From Bifidobacterium rousetti (GTDB taxonomy: Bacteria; Actinomycetota; Actinomycetes; Actinomycetales; Bifidobacteriaceae), in assembly GCF_008698235.1 (NCBI RefSeq), contig NZ_PEBH01000004.1, positions 154,544-218,543 of the forward strand: 64,000 nt of DNA. Reading direction: 5' to 3'. Under the pieces are notes generated by a model. That model searched no databases. It was not told where the DNA came from and was given only the letters and a program-made list of their open reading frames with translations. Below, piece after piece: positions 17,365 to 27,700 of the stretch (positions within the stretch are counted from its first letter, which is position 1; each line of letters begins with the position of its first letter). A program made the translations under genes and the position numbers.

Positions 17365-18075
17365 ATGGGCCTCATGAGCAACATCAGCCGTGCACCGGAA
17401 TCATCGGAATCTCCCCGCGACGGGTCCTCGGGACCCGCGAGGTCCGCGAGCGCCATCGCCATCGGCTTGGTGGACAACGATCCGTATGCCCTGGCGTACC
17501 TTCGCGTGGCCATCGAACGGCTTGATCCGAGGTTCCATATGATCTGGGCGGTCTCCACCGGAGCCGCGGCGATCCACCGGTGCCTGCACACGCCGAAGCC
17601 GCCGGACGTGCTGGTGAGCGACATGTCGCTCACCGACATGACCGGGCCGGAGGTGTGCGCCGCCCTGCGCCGAGGCGGATCGACGATCGGCGTCGTCGGC
17701 ATCACGGCCCTCGACCCGGAGTCGTTCGCCGACAGTCTGACGCGGGCCGGCGGCCAGGCGCTCGTCGCCAAGGAGAACATCCCGCGGATGCTTGGTCCCG
17801 CGATAGTCAAGGCGGCACAGGGCTGGAGTCGACCGGAGTCGTCCGACGGCCACGGTCAACCGGCCTTGGGCGTCGATCGTCTCGGCCGTCTCAGCGAACG
17901 CGAGCTGGCGGTCGCGAGACTGTACGGCAGGCATCTGACGACTGGGGAGATCGCGCGGGCGCTCGGCATCAGCGAATCCACCGTCCACGTGCACATGCAC
18001 CACGCCATGAGGAAACTGGGAGTCGCCACGCGACAGGAGGTAATACGGATATGTCAGGTACAGCATCGCATATGA
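17365..18075 (+). CDS. LuxR/NarL-family response regulator
   Basis: Two-component response regulator of 236 residues. The receiver domain shows acidic VDNDP, the phospho-acceptor Asp86 in VSDMSL, the switch threonine in GITAL and a lysine in VAKEN. The C-terminal LuxR-type helix-turn-helix is LTTGEIARALGISESTVHVH. It overlaps the sensor kinase gene by 25 bases, so both are co-translated and form a pair. An ATG at 17374 is an alternative start; neither has a strong ribosome site. Target genes are unknown; the divergent small membrane protein and downstream genes are candidates. Confidence 0.92.
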   Translation: MGLMSNISRAPESSESPRDGSSGPARSASAIAIGLVDNDPYALAYLRVAIERLDPRFHMIWAVSTGAAAIHRCLHTPKPPDVLVSDMSLTDMTGPEVCAALRRGGSTIGVVGITALDPESFADSLTRAGGQALVAKENIPRMLGPAIVKAAQGWSRPESSDGHGQPALGVDRLGRLSERELAVARLYGRHLTTGEIARALGISESTVHVHMHHAMRKLGVATRQEVIRICQVQHRI

Positions 18076-19382
18076 CGTTCATGACGTCGTTGACGGGACT
18101 AATGAGGCTGTTCCGGCCGAGAACCGCGGCGGAGGGCGGGCTGGCCGATGGCCGTCCGCATCCGTTGCTGACGGTGGTGGCCGTGCTGATCGCGGTCGCC
18201 AATCTGGTCGATACGGGCAACCTCCTCATGAACGGGTGGTTCTCCCTCGACGATCCCCGATATGCGCTCATGGGTGTCTGCTCCCTCGTGGGCACGGCGT
18301 GCCTTGCGGTCGCGACGCCGTTCATCGGGTGGATGCCGTACCGTGCGGCGCGTGTCGTATGCGGGATATGGCTGGTCATGTCATGCTTGCCCGCGTCGCT
18401 GTTCACGTCGACGTGGACACTGATGCTCAACGTGCTGCTCGCCATCGTCGTGACCGCGCACGGGAACGTGCTGGCGGGACAGATCGCGTTCGATCTGTGC
18501 GTGCTGACGCCGCTGGTCACCGGGTCAATCGCGGACGTGGTGCATCCCGACTACCTGATGGTGGTGTTGTGTGCCTTTATCATGGTGTGTCTCAACGCCG
18601 TGATGGCGGTGATCGTGGCGGCGTCCGCGCGCCGTCGCCGTGAGCGTGACCAGTGGGAGCGTGATCAGCGGTTGCGTCGCGACCAGGTCGTTCATCAGCT
18701 ACACGACGACGTGGCGAACCGGTTGAGTTACGTGCTGCTCCGGCTTCAGCGCGACGAACGCGATGATCGGGGTGGTCGTGATGGCGGTCGGCTTGATCGC
18801 GATCAGGAGATGGTTCAGGACGTGCGTGGCGCGCTGGACAGTACGCGGCGGGCGGTGCATGTGCTCTCGGGGAATGAGGGCGTGGATGTGGCGGGCGCCG
18901 GCGTCGGTGATCCGGCCGACCCGTCTGGAGCGTCTGGCGCGTCCGGCGGGTCCGTCTGTGGCGAAACGTCGTGGGATGTGTTGCGCGCCTTGGTGACGAC
19001 CGAGACCGCGCGGCTCGAGCGGATCGGTTTCACTGGCGCCGTGGTGATGCCGCAGAGCGTGCCGGCCGGTCTGGAACGCGCGGATCTGACGGTGGTGGCG
19101 TCCTTCCTCAAGGAGTGTTTCGCGAACATCGCCAAGCACGCCGATCCCGAACGGGGCTATGCGTTGGCCGTTTCGGGGCGCGCGGAGGGCGTCGTCGTGT
19201 CACTGGCGGATACGCCGAAGCGGGCTGGCGCGCACGGCGCCGACCGTGATCGTCCGGCCGAAGGGGCTTCCACCGGACGGGGGCTCGCCTACTACCGTGA
19301 TTTCGCGGAACGCCGTGGCGGCTCGCTCACCATCGAGGAGGACGCCGGGAACTGGTCCCTGACCGCGCTCTTCCCCTGTTGA
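18051..19382 (+). CDS. NarL-type sensor histidine kinase
   Basis: Membrane kinase of 443 residues. About five hydrophobic segments fill residues 35-185, then a HisKA_3-type dimerisation helix carries VVHQLHDDVANRLSYVLLRL with the likely phosphorylated His218. A diverged ATPase domain ends with GRGLAYYRDFAERRGGS. Between them lies a low-complexity acidic/Gly segment. It lacks a recognisable extracellular sensor domain, so it probably senses within or at the membrane. The ATG at 18051 has a strong AGGAGGT ribosome site located inside the regulator gene; a later in-frame ATG at 18072 also overlaps the regulator stop. Confidence 0.9.
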   Translation: MSGTASHMTFMTSLTGLMRLFRPRTAAEGGLADGRPHPLLTVVAVLIAVANLVDTGNLLMNGWFSLDDPRYALMGVCSLVGTACLAVATPFIGWMPYRAARVVCGIWLVMSCLPASLFTSTWTLMLNVLLAIVVTAHGNVLAGQIAFDLCVLTPLVTGSIADVVHPDYLMVVLCAFIMVCLNAVMAVIVAASARRRRERDQWERDQRLRRDQVVHQLHDDVANRLSYVLLRLQRDERDDRGGRDGGRLDRDQEMVQDVRGALDSTRRAVHVLSGNEGVDVAGAGVGDPADPSGASGASGGSVCGETSWDVLRALVTTETARLERIGFTGAVVMPQSVPAGLERADLTVVASFLKECFANIAKHADPERGYALAVSGRAEGVVVSLADTPKRAGAHGADRDRPAEGASTGRGLAYYRDFAERRGGSLTIEEDAGNWSLTALFPC

Positions 19383-19440
19383 CGGGTTGTTTTCTGGTCG
19401 ACTGCGTCCAGTGGCTTTGACGCATCGGACATGTGGGCGT

Positions 19441-20364
19441 ATGGTGAAGACTATGATGTCATTGCTGAAGGTCGCAGCGCCGCGACTGGAAAGAACGAGA
19501 TCGGTCGCGGACATGGTTGTCTCGGTGGCCGACATGGATTCGACTCATGCGGGGGCGCGACGCATGGTCGAACGCGGCGAAATCGTCGTGAACGTGGGCG
19601 AGTCCGGGGAACTGGCCTCGGACCATCTGCCGATCACCGTGATCGCCGCTGACTACCTGAGCAACGCGCTGGTGCGGTTCGGCCGGCCGTGGATCACGGT
19701 GCCCGGCAAATCGCTCACGGCGACGGCGGTCGTGCCGGTGCCGGCGCGGGTCGCGGACGACGAGCTGTTCAACGGATGGCTGGCGATGATCGGCGAACTC
19801 GCCGCGCTGGACGCGCTCGAGGGCGAGATCGACGCGTGCGGCGCCCGCCCGTACGACGAGGACTGCGGGTTCAAGCTGAAATGGCCGAACGACATCTACT
19901 GCCACGGACTCAAGATCGGCGGCACCGTGACCGAGGTGATGCCGTCGCCGTCCGGCGGCCCCGCGTCCGGCGCGTGGCGCGTGGTGGCGTTCAGCTTCGG
20001 TGCGAACCTGCTGGTGCCCGCCGACCACCTGCCCACGCCGCAGGCCACGTCGCTGCAGATGAACGTGGGTCCGTTGCCGGACATCGAGTCGTTGCGAGAC
20101 GGCGTGCTCTCCCGGTTCGTCGAGTCGCTGCGCAGACGTCTGGAGACGTTCGTGGACTCGCCGATGGTCGAGGCCGGGCGGCTGCGTTCGGAGATGCGTC
20201 ACGTCTGCTGGATGATGGGCCGTGAGATCGAGGCGCAGCTGATCGACGGGTCGGCCGTGCGCGGCGTGGTCGTCGCGCTGAACGACGACGCGTCGATCAA
20301 CGTCGAGACGCCCGATGGCGTGACGCGAGCGTTGCTGGCGAGCGAGGTGGGATTGCTGCAGTAG
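19441..20364 (+). CDS. Biotin-protein-ligase-like protein with degenerate active site
   Basis: Protein of 307 residues aligned by eye with the catalytic and C-terminal domains of BirA. It retains LKWPNDIY, the GGTVTEV block and the C-terminal SH3-like segment. The biotinyl-AMP loop, normally GRGRxGRxW, is replaced by NALVRFGRPW, and the STN motif at the N-terminal end reads STH. The intact BirA at 37853 keeps both. There is no helix-turn-helix domain. It may be a pseudo-ligase, a biotin or carboxylase-binding regulator, or an inactive relic under weak selection. It converges on bioY, 7 bases apart. The start is uncertain (ATG 19441, 19453 or 19456; no clear ribosome site). Confidence 0.8.
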   Translation: MVKTMMSLLKVAAPRLERTRSVADMVVSVADMDSTHAGARRMVERGEIVVNVGESGELASDHLPITVIAADYLSNALVRFGRPWITVPGKSLTATAVVPVPARVADDELFNGWLAMIGELAALDALEGEIDACGARPYDEDCGFKLKWPNDIYCHGLKIGGTVTEVMPSPSGGPASGAWRVVAFSFGANLLVPADHLPTPQATSLQMNVGPLPDIESLRDGVLSRFVESLRRRLETFVDSPMVEAGRLRSEMRHVCWMMGREIEAQLIDGSAVRGVVVALNDDASINVETPDGVTRALLASEVGLLQ

Positions 20365-20371
20365 GTCCGGC

Positions 20372-21004
20372 TCAGCGCAGACGCGCGAGACCGGCGGCCG
20401 CGAGGGAGGCGACGAACGCCTTGACGATGTCGCCGATGATGAAGCCCATCGACGCGACGGCCACGGCGGCGACCGGCAGGCCGGTCAGCGTCGACTGGAT
20501 GAGGACGCCGAACGCGTAGACGACCACGACGCCGCCGAGGATCGCCGCGGCGAAGTAGCGCAGCGCGGTCAGGATCGATGCGGACTTGCCCTTGCCGCCC
20601 TTGCCGCGCAGCAGCGCGATCACGACGACGCCCGGCAGGAAGCCGAGCAGGAAGCCGGCGCTCGGGCCGACCAGCGCCATCGTCGAGGCGCCGCCGGCGA
20701 ACACCGGCAGGCCGGCCGCGCCCGCGGCGAGGTAGGCGGCGACCGCCGCGCCGGCCTGACGCCAGGTGAGCATGAGGCCGGCGAGCATCACGACGAAGGT
20801 CTGCAGCGTGATCGGCACCGGCGTGCCGGGGATCGGGATCTGGCCGGCCGCGGCGGAGACCCACATGAGCACGGCGAACAGCGCCGGCTTCCATGAGACG
20901 GCGGCCGCGCGGCGGGCGACGGAGACGGCCTTGGGCTCGTCCGGCTTGACGGCGGTCTTGACGGACGTCTTGGCGGCTGTGGTGGTTTCGGGTGTGTTGG
21001 ACAT
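20372..21004 (-). CDS. bioY: Biotin transporter substrate-binding subunit
   Basis: Membrane S-component of 210 residues with six spans, matching BioY: VPITLQTFVVMLAGLMLTWR and GPSAGFLLGFLPG are the family blocks. It captures biotin and uses a shared energy-coupling module or works alone. The N-terminal 40 residues are a Lys/Thr/Pro-rich tail. The ATG at 21004 follows GAAGGGGAAATC. It is divergent from accC, with 145 bases between them that hold a palindrome (21078-21101), so biotin uptake and biotin use could be co-regulated. Confidence 0.92.
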   Translation of the reverse strand: MSNTPETTTAAKTSVKTAVKPDEPKAVSVARRAAAVSWKPALFAVLMWVSAAAGQIPIPGTPVPITLQTFVVMLAGLMLTWRQAGAAVAAYLAAGAAGLPVFAGGASTMALVGPSAGFLLGFLPGVVVIALLRGKGGKGKSASILTALRYFAAAILGGVVVVYAFGVLIQSTLTGLPVAAVAVASMGFIIGDIVKAFVASLAAAGLARLR

Positions 21005-21077
21005 GATTTCCCCTTCTGCTTGGATGATTGCCACCGACGATAATCCCGCGAACCTACGGTGACGTTTGTGGAACGCG

Positions 21078-21101
21078 ACAAAACTTCCGCGGTCGTTTTG
21101 T
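21078..21101. promoter_or_regulatory. Palindrome between bioY and accC
   Basis: Perfect 7-bp inverted repeat ACAAAAC / GTTTTGT separated by exactly 10 bases, giving arms one to two helical turns apart. It lies midway in the divergent bioY-accC promoter region. It is a candidate operator for joint control of biotin import and the first step of fatty-acid synthesis. Confidence 0.45.
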
Positions 21102-21149
21102 AGACATTTCGATTGAAAGCGTCAGTAATCGGGAGAACAATCTGACGAT

Positions 21150-23069
21150 ATGGGGCATATCGTCAAGAAACTGCTGATCGCCAACCGTGGTGAGATCGCC
21201 CTGCGCGTGGTGAGGACCGCGCGCGAGATGGGCATCGCCACGGTGGCCGTGTACGCCGAACAGGACCGCGACTCGCAATACGTCGACCTCGCGGACGAGG
21301 CGTACCTCCTGCCCGGCGACACCTATCAGGACACGTATCTCAACGAGGACCTGCTCGTCGACATCATCCACCGATCCGGCGCCGACGCGGTGCACCCGGG
21401 CTACGGGTTCCTCTCCGAGGTGCCGAGCTTCGCGCAGAAGGTCGAGGCGGCCGGCGCGATCTGGGTCGGGCCGCATCACACCGCGCTCGTCGACCTCGGC
21501 GACAAGATCACCGCCCGCAGGGTCGCCCTGCGAGCCAAGGTGCCGCCGGTGCCGGGCCTGTCGGAGTCGGTCAGGGACATCCGCACGCTGCTCGACTTCG
21601 CGCACACGCACGGCTACCCGATCATGATGAAGCGCACGGACGGCGGCGGCGGGCACGGCATCACCGTCGTGCGCGACGACGAGGAGCTGCGTCGCTTCTA
21701 CACCAACCACGACGCGCTCGAGGGCGGCGACCTCGACGAGTACTTCATCGAGAAGTTCATCGATAAGGCGCGTCATGTCGAGACGCAGTCCGGCCGTGAC
21801 AGCCACGGCAACTTCACCGTCTACTCGACGCGTGACTGCTCGCTGCAGCGGCGCAACCAGAAGCTCGTCGAGGAGGCGCCCGCGCCGTTCCTGCCCGAGA
21901 AGGTCACCGAGACGCTCAAGGAGTACTCGCGCCGCCTGTTCGAGACGGTCGGCTACACCGGCCTCGGCACCTGCGAGTTCATGGTGACGCCGAACGGCAA
22001 GGTCTACTTCCTCGAGGTCAATCCGCGACTCCAGGTCGAGCACACCGTCTCTGAGGAGGTCTGTGGCCTCGACCTCGTGCGCGAGCAGCTCGTCATCGCC
22101 TCCGGCGGCGAGCTGACGCCCGCGCCCGAGCCGCGCGGCCACAGCTTCGAGCTGCGCATCACCTCCGAGGACCCGGCCACGAACCTGACACCGTCGGCCG
22201 GCACGCTGGAGCGCATCGTCTGGCCGTCCGGCCCCGGCGTGCGCATCGACACCGGCGTCGTCGAGGGCGACACCGTCTCGCCGAAGTTCGATTCGATGAT
22301 GGGCAAGGTCGTCGTCACCGCGCAGAACCGCCTCGACGCGGTCGCACGCGTGCGCCGCGTGCTCGACGAGATGACGATCGAGGGCGTGCCCACTCCGATC
22401 CCGCTGTTCAAGAGGATCTTCCGCGACGACGCGTTCACCGCCGAACACGGCCACGCCTTCGACGTGAGCACGAAATGGCTGGAACGCACGTACCTGAACC
22501 GCGAGCCCGGCACCGTGGGCGCCGGCCAGCCCGCCTCGCTCGCCGCGGCGGCGGGGGCCGGCGCGGGGGCGGACGGCGAGAAGAAGGACGCCACCGAGAC
22601 GTTCGTCATCGAGATGAACGACCAGCGCGTCAAGCTCACCGTGCCGGTCGACATCGTCGAGAGCCTGACCGGCGGGGCGCGCGTGCGCGGCGCGAACCGC
22701 CCGACGCAGCCGTTGCGCGGCGGCGGGTCGCACAGCGCCGGACCCGCGCGCGGCGCGATCGACGACGGCGCGAAGTCGGGCGTCATCGCCTCGCCGATGC
22801 AGGCGGTCGTCACGCGCATCAACGTCGCGGCCGGCCAGCAGGTGGCGAAGGGCGACCTGCTCGTCGTGCTCGAGTCGATGAAGATGGAGAACTACGTGTA
22901 CGCGCCGGCCGCCGGCACGGTCACCAAGATCTTCGTCGGTCCCGCCGATGGCGTGGAGGCCGGCGACACGTTGGTCACGCTGGACGTGGTTGGGGCGTCC
23001 GGCTCGGCCAAGGGTGGCTCGGCCAAGGGCGACGCCGCCAAGCCGCAGGGTGAGGAGGCCGCGAAATGA
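21150..23069 (+). CDS. accC: Acyl-CoA carboxylase alpha subunit (biotin carboxylase + BCCP)
   Basis: Fusion of 639 residues. Residues 1-460 form an ATP-grasp biotin carboxylase (KKLLIANRGEIALRVVR, MMKRTDGGGGHGI, EVNPRLQVEHTVSEEV). After a Gly/Ala linker, residues 545-620 form the biotin carrier domain with the biotinylated Lys578 in ESMKMEN. It carboxylates biotin for the beta subunit encoded by the next gene to make malonyl-CoA (or methylmalonyl-CoA). Such AccA-type fusions are usual in actinobacteria. The stop overlaps the accD start by ATGA. The promoter region is shared with bioY. Biotin would be attached by BirA. Confidence 0.93.
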   Translation: MGHIVKKLLIANRGEIALRVVRTAREMGIATVAVYAEQDRDSQYVDLADEAYLLPGDTYQDTYLNEDLLVDIIHRSGADAVHPGYGFLSEVPSFAQKVEAAGAIWVGPHHTALVDLGDKITARRVALRAKVPPVPGLSESVRDIRTLLDFAHTHGYPIMMKRTDGGGGHGITVVRDDEELRRFYTNHDALEGGDLDEYFIEKFIDKARHVETQSGRDSHGNFTVYSTRDCSLQRRNQKLVEEAPAPFLPEKVTETLKEYSRRLFETVGYTGLGTCEFMVTPNGKVYFLEVNPRLQVEHTVSEEVCGLDLVREQLVIASGGELTPAPEPRGHSFELRITSEDPATNLTPSAGTLERIVWPSGPGVRIDTGVVEGDTVSPKFDSMMGKVVVTAQNRLDAVARVRRVLDEMTIEGVPTPIPLFKRIFRDDAFTAEHGHAFDVSTKWLERTYLNREPGTVGAGQPASLAAAAGAGAGADGEKKDATETFVIEMNDQRVKLTVPVDIVESLTGGARVRGANRPTQPLRGGGSHSAGPARGAIDDGAKSGVIASPMQAVVTRINVAAGQQVAKGDLLVVLESMKMENYVYAPAAGTVTKIFVGPADGVEAGDTLVTLDVVGASGSAKGGSAKGDAAKPQGEEAAK

Positions 23070-24691
23070 CCGACATCATGAACAGCCCCGCCGTGCGCGA
23101 CGCCGTGAAACAACCCGTGGAACAGGGGTCGGGTGAGGAACAGGGCGGCCAGCCGCTGCGCGCCGCCGTGATCCGCGCCGCGCAGCTCGCCCGCGACGCC
23201 GAAAGCCGCGCGCGCGACAAGCAGCACGCCAAGCACAAGAAGACCGCGCGCGAGCGCCTCGACCTGCTGTTCGACACCGGCACCTTCGAGGAGATCGGCC
23301 GCTTCCAGGGCGGCAACATCAACGCCGGCAACGCCGGATCGGCCGTGATCTGCGGCTTCGGACTCGTCTACGGGCGCAAGGTCGCCGTCTACGCGCAGGA
23401 CTTCTCCGTGCGCGGCGGCACGCTCGGCGCCGCGGAGGGCGAGAAGATCTGCCACCTGATGGACATGGCGATCAGCCTCAAGGTGCCGGTCGTCGCGATC
23501 GTCGACTCCGGCGGCGCGCGCATCCAGGAGGGCGTCGCCGCGCTCACCCAGTACGGGCGCATCTTCCGCAAGACGTGCGAGGCGAGCGGCTTCATCCCGC
23601 AGATCTCCCTTATCCTCGGCCCGTGCGCCGGCGGCGCCGTCTACTGCCCGGCCCTGACCGACCTCATCATCATGACGCGAGAGAACTCGAACATGTTCGT
23701 CACCGGCCCCGACGTCGTCAAGGCCGCGACCGGCGAGACCATCTCGATGGCCGATCTGGGCGGCGGCGACGTGCACAGCCGCAAGTCCGGCGTCGCCCAC
23801 TACCTGGGCGAGGACGAGTCCGACGCGATCGACTACGCGCGCACCGTGCTCGCCTACCTGCCGTCCAACTCCGACGAGCAGCCGCCGGTCTACGCCTACG
23901 CCGCCACGCGCGCCGAACGCGAGACCGCCAAGCGTCTCGCCGGGATCGTCCCGGACAACGACCGCCAGCCCTACGACATGCTCGACGTGATCCGCTGCGT
24001 CGTCGACTACGGCGAGTTCGTGCAGGTGCATGAACGCTTCGCCGCCTCCGCGCTCGTCGGGTTCGCGTGCGTCGATGGGCATCCGGTCGGCGTGGTCGCC
24101 AACCAGCCGAACGTCAACGCCGGCATCCTCGACGTCGACGCCTCCGAGAAGATCGCCCGGTTCGTGCGCCTGTGCGACGCGTTCAACCTGCCGGTCATCA
24201 CCCTCGTGGACACCCCCGGATACAAGCCCGGCGCCGAACAGGAGCACGCCGGCATCATCCGCCGCGGCGCCAAGGTGATCTACGCCTACGCCAACGCGCA
24301 GGTGCCGCTCGTCACCGTCGTGCTGCGCAAGGCGTTCGGCGGCGCGTACATCGTGATGGGGTCCAAGGCGATCGGCGCCGACATGAACTTCGCGTGGCCG
24401 TCCTCGCAGATCGCCGTGCTCGGCGCGGCCGGCGCGGTCAACATCATCCACCGCCACGACCTCGCCAAGGCGAAGGCCTCCGGGCAGGACGTCGAGGCGC
24501 TGCGCGCGAAGTACATCGCCGAATACGAGGAGACCACCGTCAACGCGAACCTCTCGCTCGAACTCGGGCAGATCGACGCGATGATCGACCCCGAGCAGAC
24601 GCGCGAGGCGATCGTCGAATCGCTGGCGACGCTCGCCTCGAAGCGGCGCGTGAGGCGCACGACCAAGCACCACGGGAACCAGCCACTCTGA
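23066..24691 (+). CDS. accD: Acyl-CoA carboxylase beta subunit (carboxyltransferase)
   Basis: Carboxyltransferase of 541 residues. The N-terminal crotonase-like half contains TARERLDLLFDTGTFEEIG, GVAALTQYGRIF and GPCAGGAVYCPALTDLIIM; the C-terminal half contains LVDTPGYKPGAEQEHAGIIR. It moves the carboxyl group from biotin on AccC to acetyl-CoA or propionyl-CoA. The start overlaps the accC stop by 4 bases, and the fas gene starts 82 bases later, so the three genes are likely one operon. The acetyl versus propionyl preference cannot be fixed by eye, but the position next to fas favours malonyl-CoA production. Confidence 0.93.
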   Translation: MTDIMNSPAVRDAVKQPVEQGSGEEQGGQPLRAAVIRAAQLARDAESRARDKQHAKHKKTARERLDLLFDTGTFEEIGRFQGGNINAGNAGSAVICGFGLVYGRKVAVYAQDFSVRGGTLGAAEGEKICHLMDMAISLKVPVVAIVDSGGARIQEGVAALTQYGRIFRKTCEASGFIPQISLILGPCAGGAVYCPALTDLIIMTRENSNMFVTGPDVVKAATGETISMADLGGGDVHSRKSGVAHYLGEDESDAIDYARTVLAYLPSNSDEQPPVYAYAATRAERETAKRLAGIVPDNDRQPYDMLDVIRCVVDYGEFVQVHERFAASALVGFACVDGHPVGVVANQPNVNAGILDVDASEKIARFVRLCDAFNLPVITLVDTPGYKPGAEQEHAGIIRRGAKVIYAYANAQVPLVTVVLRKAFGGAYIVMGSKAIGADMNFAWPSSQIAVLGAAGAVNIIHRHDLAKAKASGQDVEALRAKYIAEYEETTVNANLSLELGQIDAMIDPEQTREAIVESLATLASKRRVRRTTKHHGNQPL

Positions 24692-24717
24692 TTCACCGCA
24701 TAACGAAACGTAACCAA

Positions 24718-24744
24718 CAGACCTACACAACAGACCTACACAAC
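24718..24744 (+). repeat. 13-bp direct repeat ahead of fas
   Basis: ACAGACCTACACA occurs twice in a row just before the fas start region. The 82-base accD-fas gap is A/C-rich and otherwise unstructured. No independent promoter is evident. Confidence 0.5.
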
Positions 24745-24773
24745 ACCACCAATCAGGAACAGATAGGAACACC

Positions 24774-27700
24774 ATGACCACCTTCTTCCTCAACCGCCTG
24801 GCCGAAGGCGAACCGCACGCGCTCGCCTTCGCCGGCCAATCCACGCCGTGGCCGGTCGCGCTCGCCGACCAGACCACCGACCCCGAGCTCGCCGACGCGC
24901 TGCACGCCCACGTCGACGCCGCCTACGCCAAGCTCACCCCCGTCAACGCCGAGCTGCTGGCCACCACCGGACGGCCGGTCGACCTGTTCGGCTTCACCCC
25001 GAACCCGGCCCGTCTCGGCGCCGCGGCCGACGCCACCGCCTCGGTCGAGGGCATCGCCCTGACCCAGCTCGGCGCGCTCATCGACCTGAACCATCTGGGA
25101 TACGACGTCACCCGTGCCAACCCGACCGCCGTGCTCGGCCACTCGCAGGGCGTGCTCGCCGTGCACATGGTCAAGGCGATCCGCGAGGCCGGTTCGATCG
25201 ACGCCGCGCGCGACCAGATCGACGAGATCCTCGCCACCGCCGCGCTGATCGGCGCCGCCGGCACCCGCGCCGCCCGCGAGCTCGCGCTGAGTCCGCGCGC
25301 CGGCGAGGCCACGCCGATGCTGTCCGTGCGCGGCGCCACGCGCGCCCAGGTCGAGGCGCTCGCCGCCCGTGTCAACAACCCGCGCGGCCCGATCTCCATC
25401 GCCGTGACCAACTCCGCCAGCCACCACGTCCTGTCCGGCTTCCCGGACGACCTCGCCGCGTTCGGCGTCGAAGCCGCCAAGGAGCACAAGAAGCAGGCGC
25501 GCCTGCGCGAGGAGAAGGTGCGCGGCGGCGCCGTGTTCGCCCCCGTGCTCGAATACCTCGACGTCACCCTGCCGTTCCACTCGCCGCTCATGCAGCCGGC
25601 CGTCGACCGGACCGTCGACTGGGCCCGCGCCTGCGGCTTCGACGAGGACCGCGCCCGCGCCCTCGCCGAGGAGGTGCTGCTGAACCACGTCGACTGGGCC
25701 GCCCGCGTGCGCGCCGCGCTCGAGGGCGCCGACCCGGCCAAGCTGTGGATCGTCGACATGGGGCCGGGATCGACGCTCGGCAAGCTCATCGGCCACGTCG
25801 TCGAAGGCACCGGTGTCGGCGTCGTCGAAGCGACCACGCTCGCCGAACGCGCCGCCCTGTCCACCGCGACCGACGAGCCCGCGCGCACCCAGAACTGGAC
25901 GGTGTTCGCCCCGCGTGTGGCGCATACGCCCGCCGGCGACAGGCTCGTCACCAAGTTCTCCGAGCTCACCGGCAAGCCGCCGGTGCTGCTGCCCGGCATG
26001 ACCCCCACCACCGTCGACCCGGAGATCGTCGCGGCCGCCGCGAACGCCGGCTACTGGGCCGAGCTCGCCGGCGGCGGCCAGGTCACCGCCGAGGTGTTCG
26101 ACCGCCACGTCGCCCGTCTCGAGGAGCTGCTCGACGAGGGTCGCACCGTCGAATTCAACGCGATGTTCATGGACCGCTACCTGTGGAACCTCCAGTTCGG
26201 CTCCAGCCGCATCGTGCCGAAGAAGCGCGCGTCCGGCGCCCCGATCGACGGCGTCGTCATCTCCGCCGGCGTGCCCGAGCTCGACGAGGCGGCTTCGCTG
26301 ATCGCGCAGCTGAAGAAGGACGGCCTGCCGTACGTGAGCTTCAAGCCCGGCACCGTCGACCAGATCCGTCAGGTGATCCGCATCGCCAAGGCCGTTTCCC
26401 CGACCGTCATCCTCATGCAGGTCGAAGGCGGCGCCGCGGGCGGCCACCACAGCTGGGAGTCGCTCGACGACCTGCTGACCTCCACCTACGCCGAGGTGCG
26501 CGCCTGCGACAACCTCGTGCTCGTCGCCGGCGGCGGCATCGGCACGCCCGACCGCGCGGCCGACTACCTGTCCGGCCAGTGGTCGCGCGCCTACGGCCTG
26601 CCCGACATGCCGGTCGACGGTGTACTCGTCGGCACCGCCGTGATGACCGCCAAGGAGGCGCACACCAGCCCCGAGGTCAAGCAGCTGCTCGTCAGGACCC
26701 CCGGCATCACCGCCGAGACCGCGGCCGACTCCGACACCGACCCGTTCGCCCCCGCCGGCGAGCGCTGGGTGCCGTCCGGCAAGTCGATCGGCGGCGTCGC
26801 TTCTGGCCTGTCCCATCTGCACGCCGACATCTACGAGGTGGAGAACTCGTCCGCCGAGTGCGGCCGCCTGCTCGTGCGCGTGATGAAGCACCCGGAGGAG
26901 CTGGAGTCCCGCCGCGCCGAGATCATCGAGGCGCTCGACAAGACCGCCAAGCCGTACTTCGGCGACCTGAAGACGATGACCTACCTCCAGTGGGCGCAGC
27001 GTTTCGCCGAGCTCGCCTACCCGTGGGTCGACGACACGTACGCCGACCGCTTCCTCGACCTGCTGCACCGCATCGAGGCGCGCGTCGCCGACGTCGACTC
27101 CGGCGAGTTCGCCTCGAAGCTCGGCGTGACGCGCGACGACGTGATCAAGGACCCCGCGCCGGCGATCGCCGCGTTGGAGCGCGAGTACCCGCAGGCCGCC
27201 AGAATCACGGTGACGCCGGCCGACGAGGCGTGGTTCCCGGTGCTCGTGCGCGAGTACCCCAAGCCGATGCCGTTCGTGCCGGTCATCGACAACGACCTGC
27301 TGCGTTGGTGGGGCCAGGACCAGCTGTGGCAGTCCGAGGACCCGCGTTATCCGGCCGATTCCGTGCGTGTGATCCCGGGCCCGATCTCCGTGGCTGGCAT
27401 CACGACCGTCGACGAGCCAGTGGCCGACATCCTCGGCCGTTTCGAGTCGGCCGCGATCGAGCGCGCCAAGGAACTGACGGAGGATGCCGCCGCGCCGCTG
27501 TACGCGACGCTCGGCGAGGCGGCCAGCGCCGAGGACTTCATCCGCAAGTCCCCGAACATCTCCTGGGTCGGCCATGTGACCGACAACCCGGCCTACGGCA
27601 CCGCGCTCGGCGACAAGGACTACGAGATCCGCGCCGTCGACGAGGAGAAGGGCGAGTACGACCTCGACATCCACCTCGACACCTACTGGGACAACGACCC

